This document shows positions 1-8,822 of a stretch of 30,361 bases of DNA, piece after piece. The first letter of the stretch is position 1. The number at the start of each line of letters is the position of its first letter. This DNA comes from Thoreauomyces humboldtii. Lineage: Eukaryota; Chytridiomycota; Chytridiomycetes; Spizellomycetales; Powellomycetaceae. The position numbers and the translations under genes are program-made. The notes below the pieces were generated by a model. The model saw nothing but the letters and a program-made list of their open reading frames with translations, had not been told where the DNA came from and ran no database searches. The stretch lies in the NCBI GenBank assembly GCA_027596035.1, contig JADGJA010000207.1, positions 1 through 30,361 on the forward strand, read 5' to 3'.

Positions 1-202
1 GGGTTCGATGGTCCTGGCAATGTTGGAGAGTGGGTTGAAGAACTTTTACGTCGGTGTGGAGAAGCTCGGGGGCCATGCGTCCGAAAACGAGTCCGAACCG
101 AGTCCAAGAAGCCCTCCCTGTTCGCGTGCGCGCGTTTACTCCCTCAACTCCCCTCACCTTGCTCAACGATTGATACAAAGGCTTACCGCACGCACGCACA
201 CG

Positions 203-1736
203 ATGGCTGCAATGACGGACGAAGGGGTGACCCGCTTCTGCTTCTTGGTCGACTGGTACGATGGGCAGGCCGACCTCTCTCGCTCCTACCAGCTCTTCTA
301 CTTCCCCTCCGACCAGACCATCGAAATGGCAAGTCATTTCATCAGTACCCAACAGGCGGCGCATTCCATTTGTTCGACGAACTCACCCAATCCTTCCCCT
401 CATTCATGCAGTACGACGTAAAGCAGCGGCGCTCGTTCTTGAAGCGCACGAGGGTAGACCTTCGACTCCAGGACCTGCACATCGGGGCCGCCGTCAACAT
501 CAATGCACGGCAGCTGGTGGTCAGAGGGTACGGGGACGAATACACGGAAAACGAGTTGCAACAGCAGATGGAAAAGTGAGGACTAGGCGTTCGAGACTCT
601 TTCTGCCATGGAAACTCTTTCTCATGGACGGACATGAACTTCCTCAGGACGCTACTGGTCATCCAACCCACTGCGATATCCCGAGCCGGTCAGATCTTGG
701 ACGCCGTCCAACGTCAGGGATTCACGATCACGAGACTGAGGATGCTGAGAGGCCAACAAGGGGGAGGATCGGAACATGGGAAAACGTACGTCTTCTTGTT
801 TGTTGGAGCGACGAGTACCTGCACAGGAGAAAGCCCCCTGACAGAGTCCCGGCGATCCGGATGTAACAAACAGTGGCGGAGGCGGACGCTCGCTAGCGAT
901 AGAGATGATGAAAAGAAGTGCTACTAACGACTTGGCCGCACAATTCGGAAACTCCGAGGATGTGTTTGTTCCTACATCTCAGCAATCCGCCAAGCAGGTA
1001 CATTTCGCACCACCTATGTCTCACAAAGAAACCTTTTATTAACCCACGGTTTTCTGCAAAGACCATCGATCAGATCTTCAACTCGGGCTACTCGTCGAAT
1101 CCTCGCACGGCCGTCTTCCAGGATTCTACGTTAGCCATCATCCGACCGCACGCGGTCAGCGCCGGACTGACAGGGCAGATCCTGACGGAGATTGGCAAAG
1201 CCGGGTTCAGTGTGACGGACATGGAACTGTTTCGGTTGGAGAAAGCGAACGCGGAGGAGTTCCTCGAGGTGTACAAAGGCGTCGTTCCCGAGTATCATGT
1301 GAGCAGGCACAAAAACCCATCTCGACCGTGAGATCCCACTGACATTGAGCATACCAGTCCATGCTGAATCATCTCACATCGGGGCCGATGATCGCCCTGT
1401 AAGTTCCCTTGGAGATACCTTTGAACATTCCTCTGTCGCCCTTGCATACTAACGCGGGTTCCTGCAGAGAAATCACTGGCAAGCCCGACATCGTCAACGC
1501 GTTCCGTGAATTCTGCGGCCCTATGGACCCGGAACTCGCCCGAGTGCTACGACCGCAGTCCCTCAGAGCCCTCTTTGGTGCTGACAAGATTCAGAACGCT
1601 GTGCACTGTACCGATCTCAATGAAGACGGACCTTTGGAGGTGAGCTACGTTTCCTGCGCCAGCTTGCCAGTCAGGCATGCTTTCTCAACTTCTTTCGAAA
1701 AAGGTACAATACTTCTTCAGGATCCTCGTGAGCTAG
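203..1736 (+). CDS. NME7: NME7-like protein: DM10 domain plus two nucleoside diphosphate kinase domains
   Basis: Eight exons: 203-328, 412-575, 648-785, 874-997, 1062-1298, 1358-1398, 1468-1639, 1704-1736, giving about 344 residues (human NME7 has 376). Residues 1-95 form a DM10 domain (RSFLKRT, HIGAAVNINARQLV, YGDEYT). An NDK domain follows at about 97-184 and a second at about 195-344. The second keeps the phosphohistidine motif NAVHCTD (His about 323) and the typical ending GPLEVQYFF followed by a short extension. The first NDK domain is short: the stretch between RLRML and GRSLAIEM lacks the helices and active-site His of a working kinase. In animals NME7 belongs to the gamma-tubulin ring complex and to axonemes, so a flagellar or microtubule-organising role is inferred. 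Intron 1 begins with GC (GCAAGT), the other introns with GT. Start chosen because MAAMTDEG leads directly into DM10. Confidence 0.9.
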
Positions 1737-1891
1737 ACAGACGTGTAGGGAGGAAGCGTGCAGGTCACGTAAAATCTATGAATAGATAAAGTGCACATGT
1801 CTTCTTCTCTCGCTGGGTCGAGCCCGCGCACGTTGGCTAGAGCCGTTTTTGACCTGATTCGACACACGGCGTCGAAGGTTCAAGTGGGGAT

Positions 1892-2996
1892 CTATTCTTC
1901 TAAAGCCTTCATCATCTCCCGAACGCCATGTATGCTATTCCTATCCACTACCGCCAGGACGCACTGATCCCTGCCCGTGTGCGCCTCAAACTCCTCGCAC
2001 ACGTCCTGTAACCGCTCGACAATGTGTTCGCACCGGACGTGCTTTCGGGCCCGACTCCTTCTCCACCGTTCGTGGGACGGTCGGGACGTGGGTCCAGCGC
2101 CGATCGTAGTTCCAAGATGCCGCGTCACACGCTGGTCGTACTCTCTCAAAGCCGAAGGACCGAGAACGAGGTTTTGTAGACGAGAGTCCACGAGGGGAGA
2201 CCCTGAGTCGATGAGTGCGATGTCCCCGCGAGATACTCCCACGGATTGAAACAGGGCGTGAAGATCCGCCTCTAGGTCGGTGGCGCCGGGTGGTGACAGT
2301 GGTAGCTTGTCCTTGCCCTGTTCCGGTGGTTGCTCGAGAGACCGACTGGCAAGGTACACCTCGATGCGCTGCACCTCCTCGGCGCTCCCGAGTCCGATGA
2401 ACTCCACAGGCAACTGCTCTTCCTGACCGTACTCGACCGCATCGATCACATCCGCCCCCGGTCGCAACCCGGTGAACACCAAGGCGTCCACCCACTCCTC
2501 CGCCACGCCTTCGTCCAGCATCCGACCCCGTATCCCACGCTCCGCCCAGGTCCGTACGCTCGCGAGGTAGGGTTCCATGCCGCTTCCGTCGGCAGGTTCG
2601 CCGACGGGACATTGCTTCAGGATCGCCGAGTAGCGGTTGAGCCATTCCGCGTCAAACTCGTCGAAGTCGACGCAAAGCCATCCTAGTGGATCGTTCAGTT
2701 GAGGTACCACTCTGAAAAGTCACGGAGGGTCAGAATGAAGATAGATAATATCGAGTGCTTGTGCTGTTCAACAAGCATGCCCACCTTCGTACGTCAGCGG
2801 CTGGTGGAAGGTTTACGAGAGAGTTGCCGAGGAGATGGACCTTTGTTCCTCGATAGAACAGCGGTGCTCGAACGCAGTGCTCGATCCATTCGTTGTTGGC
2901 TTTAACGATAGACTCTCTAAACCCTGCTGATGGGAGAATGCGACGAACGGCATCCTGACCTCCTTTGCCAAAGAGAGCGGCTAACTTTCCGAACAT
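1892..2996 (-). CDS. Orphan protein of about 343 residues
   Basis: Two exons, 2785-2996 and 1892-2711. The 5' site GTGGGC and 3' site TTTTCAG keep the frame, with a CTGAC branch-like sequence just upstream of the acceptor. The N-terminus (MFGKLAALFGKGGQDAVRR) is basic. The middle is acidic and Trp-rich (GWLCVDFDEFDAEWLNRY, EEWVDALVFTGL), and the last third is Arg-rich around residues 255-290. No signal peptide, membrane segment or family motif is recognised. It lies convergent to the NME7-like gene (155 bp apart) and has its 5' end 230 bp from the stop codon of the membrane-protein gene. The long single-frame exon and the matched splice phase support a real gene. The function is unknown. Confidence 0.65.
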
Positions 2997-3226
2997 TTAT
3001 GAACTTCAATCGTCGGAAGTTGAAGGGGTGGTGAGTGACCTCCAATGCTTCTGCGGGGGGAATTAGAAGTGGCTATGCACGTTATTCCGAAAATCCACCA
3101 TTCGCTGCGCAGCAAATGACTATTTGCGCAGCCCTTCCATAAACCATTTCGAGACTACTGTAGTCTCATTAATCAGACGAAAATGTCTCTGGTCTTCTAT
3201 CTTCCACGAGTCCAAAACAAGGAAGC

Positions 3227-5115
3227 CTAGAAAAATCTCCAGATGCTCTCGGGGGCGGTCCCCGCCTTAAACCTCCCATACCGTTCACACATAAAGTACA
3301 TCAAAACAAGTCCAAAAACCCACGCGGACCAGAAGCCAGCGTCCGGGAGGTTGCCGGATTGGTCGCCTCCAAAACCGCCGGCGCCGTGCATCCATCCCAT
3401 CCAAGAGAACACGTAGGAGAAGAACCGGTACACGTAAAAGTGGACCATGTCTGTCGAAAGAAAGCGGCGTTGAGACTTCTTTTGCAGACAGGTTGAGGGA
3501 TATGAGACGGAGTCCAAGGGCGAACTTACAGAAGAAGAACGAGGAGCGGCCAAATACGATCAATGGGTTCCGGTCGGACGTCCAAGCCGACTGTTTCAGT
3601 TTAAGCTCTCCGAGGATGAACAGTGCGCAGAGAGCGTGCACAATGCCGAGCGTACATGTGATGTATGTCACAGAAGGAGGATACCTGGAATAACTAAATG
3701 TCAGGAAAATGTACCTAGTGACAAGGGGTCATAGCAGTACTGACTTTGTCAAGTTGAAAAAGTTAATGAAAGAGTGACGAGGTGAAGGGTGCTGATCCTC
3801 AGGGTTGATGTTCCCGAAGCCGAGTGACAGACGCATCGGAATGAAAACGATCCACAGGACAGTCGCAAGTGCCTGGAAAGATTGGACAGGATGAGACACG
3901 TATTCCTAAGACCTCCTAGCAAATCGCGAAAAAAAAACACAAACCGCATGCAGAACACCACTTTCCATCGGCCGCAGTTTGTAGCAACTCACGGTCCTCT
4001 GCAGAGCAATACCCCAAAGCACCATGGGAAGCCAAGGCACAGGTGCGTACATGCTGTAAAGCTTGACATTGTCCGCAGGGTCGATCTGGTGAGGCAGGAA
4101 CACGATCCGGAAGAGCCAGTTCACGTTCTCTGCCTGGTGTGAGCTTGACGGCGTGTACCAACTGGCAAGACATGCAATGATGACAGCCGAGACGACATAG
4201 GCGACGATGGAGATGGTCACGGCAATCCGGGCGGGTTGAGCTGCGTCGGGACGATAGCGCGTGATGAGGACGGTCAGCTTTTCCGAGCTGAGAGCTTCGA
4301 CGCCAACGATGAGAGAGCCGACAAAGATGTTGACGCCGAGCGCGAACAGAACCGTGGTCAGAACACCCATGCCAGACCCAGCCACTGTCGGACAAATGCC
4401 AATGTTTGAGTTTTTCTTTTTTTCTGACCGCCGATCACCAAGGTGGCTGAAAGGAAACTCACGCATGATGAAGTTGAACGCGATCAGTACTGATCCACGG
4501 ATGAAGAAGTGCTTGATGATGGCGAACCATCTCCATCCAACGCGGTAACGACTCATGGTAAACAAAACCACGCTCATGCCCATCGTCATGAAGAATCCCG
4601 GGGCGCAGAGAGCAGTGAGGAACCTGATGAACCAGTGATACAGAGAGCCTTCAAAGTCGGGCTGGCAGACGAGTATCAGCACGACGGTCGCTCACAGTCG
4701 AACGTTTCATCAGTTCAACGTACCATGTTCCACCATTCTTCGTGATGAATGACGATCCGGGAAAGGATGCCGCGGGCATCTGAGGTCGGGGAAAGAAGCC
4801 GGTCAGAGCGTATTCGGACCAGGCCAAAACACGACAGCGCCGGAAAGCCTCACGATCGATTGACTGAAAGACCATGAGCAGCCCCCTGATGTGATCGAGG
4901 TAGAGGAGCCTCGGTGGCTTCGACGCAGCTGAAACGACTGCGGCCGGATTGGCTACGGCGCCCGTTCCCAAAAGCGGGGTTTCCTCGGTGGCAGGGCCCT
5001 CGTTAGGTATAGCGCGTTCGGGGTCGATGGTGGTGTAGGATGGAAGCGACGCAGAGGAAACCAAGTTTCCGGGCGACCCGGCCCCTACTCCAGCTGCTGC
5101 TTCTGCTTCCGACAT
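3227..5115 (-). CDS. Polytopic membrane protein of the DUF1624 / HGSNAT-catalytic-like (YeiB-like) family
   Basis: Seven exons on the minus strand: 4854-5115, 4724-4779, 4463-4661, 3993-4384, 3745-3872, 3530-3684, 3227-3450, with all phases consistent, giving about 471 residues. An 85-residue low-complexity N-terminus containing EETPLLGTG, a dileucine-type sorting signal, comes before the family signature YLDHIRGLLMVFQSIDHAR. The conserved stretch LCAPGFFMTMGM follows, then several hydrophobic segments, and near the C-terminus RNPLIVFGRSSFFFYMVHFY. Bacterial and fungal relatives resemble the catalytic part of heparan-alpha-glucosaminide N-acetyltransferase and probably acylate a substrate across a membrane, but no substrate is established for the fungal members. 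The Asp-His of LDHIRG and the His of MVHF are the likely active residues (inference). Vacuolar location is inferred from the dileucine signal. Confidence 0.85.
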
Positions 5116-5780
5116 GTCCGTCTGCGCTTCTGTAAAGGCCCTATGCTGGGGAAGTGGTCGAGTTGAACGATATGATAGTGTTGTGCTGCTGCGTACGGAA
5201 GAAGTGTGGGGGTTGTGATGTGGGGAGAGGGTTCGGAGTGGCTATGCATGCCAATGAAAGCGTTTAGTAATTCGTTGGGTTTTGTCCTGCTGCTTTCGTC
5301 ATCCCCTTGTCCTGTTCCGTTCCTGGTTTCCCCGTCTGCTCCGCACTGCACCGCAGCCTTTGGGAGGAGGGGTTTTCTCTGGTTACCCAGTCAAACTGCA
5401 GTATACCCTACTCAAGGAACGATAGGAGCAACCACAAGCTGCCCTTTGCAACTTACCGCTGAAGCTCTGCCGTATTTAATGGCTCGGAGTCCTCGCCGTC
5501 GTTAGCGCCCGGACCCTCAGATTCACCATGAGCACTGGAAGACAGACACGTAAACACACAACCACAAGGGACTTCCTACTGTAGATATGATAGTAACCCA
5601 GACAATTACTGGTAGCACGTCTCTGAAATGCCAGTGAGATTTGCCTTGCGCTGCACGGTGAAAAAGGGGAGTGCTGTGCATGGTGGCACAGTCACATCAA
5701 GTGAGACGGCCAGAATGTGGCGACCATCCCGTAGTGTCCGGGAGACCAGAGAACATGGCGTGGATGCTACCTGCATTCCC
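5116..5780. other. Intergenic region between divergent genes, with one exon-like segment
   Basis: This 665 bp stretch separates the start of the membrane-protein gene (minus) from the RING protein gene (plus) and should hold both promoters. It contains one segment on the minus strand (5448-5525) with a strong 3' site and a GTAAGT 5' site, treated separately. A TTTACAG acceptor lies shortly upstream of the ATG of the membrane-protein gene (near 5137-5143), so a 5' UTR intron for that gene is also possible. The plus-strand frame of the RING protein stays open back to an ATG at 5628, but that extension does not look coding. No RNA gene or repeat was recognised. Confidence 0.5.
5264..5525 (-). 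CDS. Possible small gene fragment (two exons, unidentified)
   Basis: On the minus strand an acidic open segment at 5448-5525 (containing GESEGPGANDGEDSEPL) is bounded by a CTTCCAG acceptor and a GTAAGT donor, both strong signals. Splicing to the TAACCAG acceptor near 5392 keeps the frame and runs to a TAA at 5264-5266. An upstream start exon with matching phase was not found; an ATG near 5680 has no donor of the right phase. It could be a small missed gene, or non-coding 5' exons of the neighbouring membrane-protein gene. No family is recognised. Confidence 0.22.
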
Positions 5781-7040
5781 ATGGCTGATGCCCTGGCCCA
5801 GCTAGCAGTCGACGATGATGCTCCAGGCTCATCAGCTGCAGGACCCGAACCCAGAGACAATTCATCGCATTCTTCCGACGATTCATCGGATGAATACTTT
5901 GGCCCCGGCTTGCCACCCTCGAAGCTGCGCACTTTGGAGCCGCGCGAACTTCTGGACGATGAAGAATCACCAAGGTGTTCGATTTGCTTGGGAAGCTACA
6001 CCCATAAAACCTCCATAAGCCCCTGCTTCCATTCTTTTTGCTTCCACTGCATCTCGCAGTGGGCTGAAGTCAGTCGAAGATGCCCGCAGTGTCGTGAAAC
6101 GGTGAGTTTTGAAGGTTTCCCACCAACTTTTTCCCGTGGTCGTTGTCTTATTTACTTATGTCGTGCAGTTCAGCTTTGCGGTGGTACATGATCGTCTAGG
6201 CCCGGAAGAACACCTCAAGCACACCTTTCCTGCCCTCGCGGCAAAGCCCGTTTCCGCTTCGCCGTTCCTGTATTCGGATGTTGGCGTTCGTCAACCGTCT
6301 CAGCGCCCTCCTCGACGTCGGCGCCGAGAACCCCCGCCACCCCCTTGGGGCAGGCCGCGAAACCCGTCGCCCGATGTGTTGCGACAGTTGGCGGGCGAAG
6401 AGCAACGGAGGTACGAGCCAAACGAAAGGAGCGAGACCTTGTTTTCGGGATTCCAGTTCGCTAACCGGGCAATCCCCACAGGCGGGTGTACCGACATGGT
6501 CTGCGCGCCCGACATTTCGGGACCAGTCCCGCTTCCAAGTGTCGTGACTTCTGTGCTCGGTCCTTCCGCACTAACCCGTCACTGCTCGGGAAACTCGAGG
6601 CCTGGATCACCCGCGACCTTCGTACGATTTTGAAAACCGACGACGTCGAGCTCGTGAAGACTCTGGTCTTGGGTCTGATGCGACGGGAGGACCTCCAAAC
6701 GGAATCAGCCATCGCTTTTCTCTCCGATTACCTTGGGGAGCACAGCGAGTTGTTCGTTCACGAGTTGCAGTGCTTTGCTAGAAGTCCCTTTAACATGGAC
6801 GTGTATGACCTGCAGGTCCAGTATGACTCTCCTGCCGGAATGTCGTCAGTCTCCCAGATGGCGGACCACGCACCGGTGGAAACGGGAGCAGATGAACGAA
6901 GCCAGGCAGAGGCGCATAGGCGGGGTCGTCGGAGAAAGCGGAAAGCGATTACGCCGGAACCGGATTCCGCAGTGTCGAGCGACGACTATTCTACCGAGTC
7001 GGATGCAATAGGCGGTTACGATATGCGGACACATGATTGA
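5781..7040 (+). CDS. TOPORS-like RING-type E3 ubiquitin ligase
   Basis: Three exons, 5781-6101, 6169-6410 and 6482-7040, about 373 residues. An acidic Ser-rich N-terminus leads to a canonical C3HC4 RING at about residues 66-104 (CSICLGSY, PCFHSFCFHC, CPQC). The C-terminal half matches the TOPORS family domain: RRVYRHGLRA, then FRTNPSLLGKLEAWITRDL, then FVHELQCFARSPFNMDVYD. A basic nuclear-localisation-like tail (RRRKRKA) follows. TOPORS proteins are nuclear E3 ligases for ubiquitin, and in animals also for SUMO, and the mammalian protein is also found at centrosomes and ciliary basal bodies. The ATG at 5781 was preferred because MADALAQ begins normal-looking sequence. The frame is open back to an ATG at 5628, which would add 51 residues rich in Arg and Cys. 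The gene converges on the F-box gene 201 bp downstream. Confidence 0.85.
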
Positions 7041-7241
7041 TACCTGCGTGGCGAGCCTTTCTATCTTCTGGCGGAGGGGAAGCCCCTGGCTTTTAGCGCT
7101 CGGGAAGTAAAGTCAACCCATACATAGTCCGTGGAGGTCTCCAGAATGTCGACCGCAGCACGACATGCAACGACACATTTTTCTTAACATGATCTCGATG
7201 AAGTTGCTGCAAGACTACAACGTGACAGAACGGCTTTGGAT

Positions 7242-8387
7242 CTAATCAACCTCCTCCTCGGTGCCCCATTCCTCGTCAGGGTCTCCGGCTTCGGTTTCCC
7301 AAGGGTCGTCGTCGTCGGCTACATGATCGACCTGCGCCTCATCTCCGTCCTCAGAATAATGACCGCAGCACGTGCAATGTTGGCTGGCCTTCATGTGCAG
7401 CTCGGAGAGCATCTGCAGGGCCGATACCAACTCCAACGGAGCGTGCTCAATGTCGACCTCTTCATACTCGTCGAAATCCTCATCCTCATTGTCGTCGTCG
7501 TCGTCGTCGATGTCGTCGTCGTCATAACCCTCGTCCCAATCGATTTCCTGCTCGCTCTCATAAGGTTCGTAGTCGAAGAGGATGGCTCCGAGTGCGGCAT
7601 CCATCTCCGGATCCACGAGGTCGACCAGCTCGCAGTGCGAGATCTCCAGCACGCGCAGCTTGGGGAGGCCGTGGACCAGAGCCTTCACGCCAGCGTCCGT
7701 GATGGACACCGCCGTCAAGGACACCTGGACGAGGTTGGGACAGTTCTCGACGAACCGGGCGAGAATGTCGTCGTCGACCTCGGGAACGTCGATGAGATCG
7801 AGGACGCGGAGGGAAGGGAGGCGTCGGGTGAGACCCGCGAGGGCTGCGTGGTCGATGTCAGAGTCGTGGAGAGCAAACTTTTCGACGTGTCGAACGCGTT
7901 GTAGGGGAGTGTTCTTGTGAAAGCCGTGTGTGTCGAACAAGGACATGTGGAGCTCCAGAAAGGCGGCATTCTGGCAGACTTGGTACAGGGCCGGCAAAAG
8001 CTGCCCGTCGTCAACATCGCCCTCCGAGAATCTCAGATGCATCCACTTGACTGAGTGCGCAAGGTGGGGGGAACCATGCACTGCGCGAAGGAAACGCCGA
8101 ACCGTTGCCTCGTGCCCGAAGGTCACGGTGTGGTACAGGGTTGGCGTAAAGACGGCGTGGAGCCTCGAGCAGGTAGCAGCGGCTCTTGCCAGGTACCTGG
8201 GCAAGCGCAAGGAAATGGCATCTTGGGCGATTTTCGTCAGGATCTCGTTGGGCAAAGCGAGGAAGGGGGAGAAGGAGGTCTGGACGGGACGTTTGCGGGG
8301 GACTCTGGCCTGCGGGGGCACTCCGGAAGAAGATGCCGCCGGGACGAACTCCTGTGCTCGAGGGTTGAACTTGAACGGTGCGGTCAT
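7242..8387 (-). CDS. F-box protein with leucine-rich-repeat-like region and acidic tail
   Basis: A single exon of 381 residues starting at the ATG of MTAPFKFNP (the frame is open further upstream, but without an ATG). The F-box lies at about residues 40-88 (FLALPNEILTKIAQDAI, then CSRLHAVFTPTLYHTVTF). Degenerate AMN1-type leucine-rich repeats follow at about 120-260 (LPSLRVLDLIDVPEVDDDIL, CPNLVQVSL, LPKLRVLEISHCELVDL). The C-terminal 110 residues are very acidic, with a run of Asp and Glu around residues 290-320, and contain a CTCCGHYSEDG motif. F-box proteins recruit substrates to SCF ubiquitin ligases through Skp1, with the LRR part usually choosing the substrate. The substrate here cannot be predicted. 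Confidence 0.85.
   Translation of the reverse strand: MTAPFKFNPRAQEFVPAASSSGVPPQARVPRKRPVQTSFSPFLALPNEILTKIAQDAISLRLPRYLARAAATCSRLHAVFTPTLYHTVTFGHEATVRRFLRAVHGSPHLAHSVKWMHLRFSEGDVDDGQLLPALYQVCQNAAFLELHMSLFDTHGFHKNTPLQRVRHVEKFALHDSDIDHAALAGLTRRLPSLRVLDLIDVPEVDDDILARFVENCPNLVQVSLTAVSITDAGVKALVHGLPKLRVLEISHCELVDLVDPEMDAALGAILFDYEPYESEQEIDWDEGYDDDDIDDDDDDNEDEDFDEYEEVDIEHAPLELVSALQMLSELHMKASQHCTCCGHYSEDGDEAQVDHVADDDDPWETEAGDPDEEWGTEEEVD
7490..7526. repeat. GTC/GAC trinucleotide repeat encoding poly-Asp
   Basis: The plus strand shows six consecutive GTC units, an ATG interruption, and further GTC units. Read on the minus strand this is the poly-Asp part of the F-box protein tail. Such a tract is prone to length change by slippage, but here it stays in frame. 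It also produces a spurious Val-rich ORF on the plus strand. Confidence 0.85.
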
Positions 8388-8822
8388 GGTTTGAACGTCT
8401 GGTCGAACCGTCTCGCAGAGACCTGCCGCCGGAGAGACAGACACTCATCACTCCCCCATTCCCTTCCCTTGCAAATCAACATCACAGCCATCGACCGACC
8501 CCTTTCCCTCCCCGCGCGCAGCATGCAGCAGCAGCAACAACTGCGCCACGCAAGCCCAGAGTCACACATCCACCATGCTCAATGATGATCGAAAAAAGGG
8601 AAAGGGAACAGCATCGCAGAGAGTGCAGAGATCGCGACGAGCATCTTCCAAAGAGAGTCTCCCCGCAAGCAACGCAAGGACAAGCTCAAGCCAACGTACC
8701 ATCTCTCGGGCCTGATCTCTGAAGCAATTCGTGCTATAGCGGTGTCCTGACTTGCAAACAGAAATGACTATGACTACACAACGTATGGCATCTGGAACTG
8801 TTGTGCCTGGTTTGAACAGTCG
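8388..8822. other. Gene-free interval between F-box gene and gag-like gene
   Basis: These 435 bp lie between two divergent genes. A CAG-rich stretch (about 8520-8545) and an A/G-rich segment (about 8585-8660) are visible. No long terminal repeat, primer-binding site or target-site duplication could be recognised next to the gag-like ORF. Confidence 0.5.

Noticed and set aside
1..202. Gene upstream of NME7, or a tRNA suggested by GGTTCGA near position 2
   Set aside because: The GGTTCGA is not followed by a pairing T-arm or acceptor stem, and the open frame at 8-421 has no coding features.
5628..5780. N-terminal extension of the TOPORS-like protein
   Set aside because: In frame, but rich in Arg, Cys and Trp and unlike the acidic Ser-rich start that follows; kept only as an alternative start.
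7236..7904. Val-rich plus-strand frame opposite the F-box gene
   Set aside because: It is the antisense reading of the poly-Asp repeat and LRR codons; the minus strand carries a clear F-box protein.
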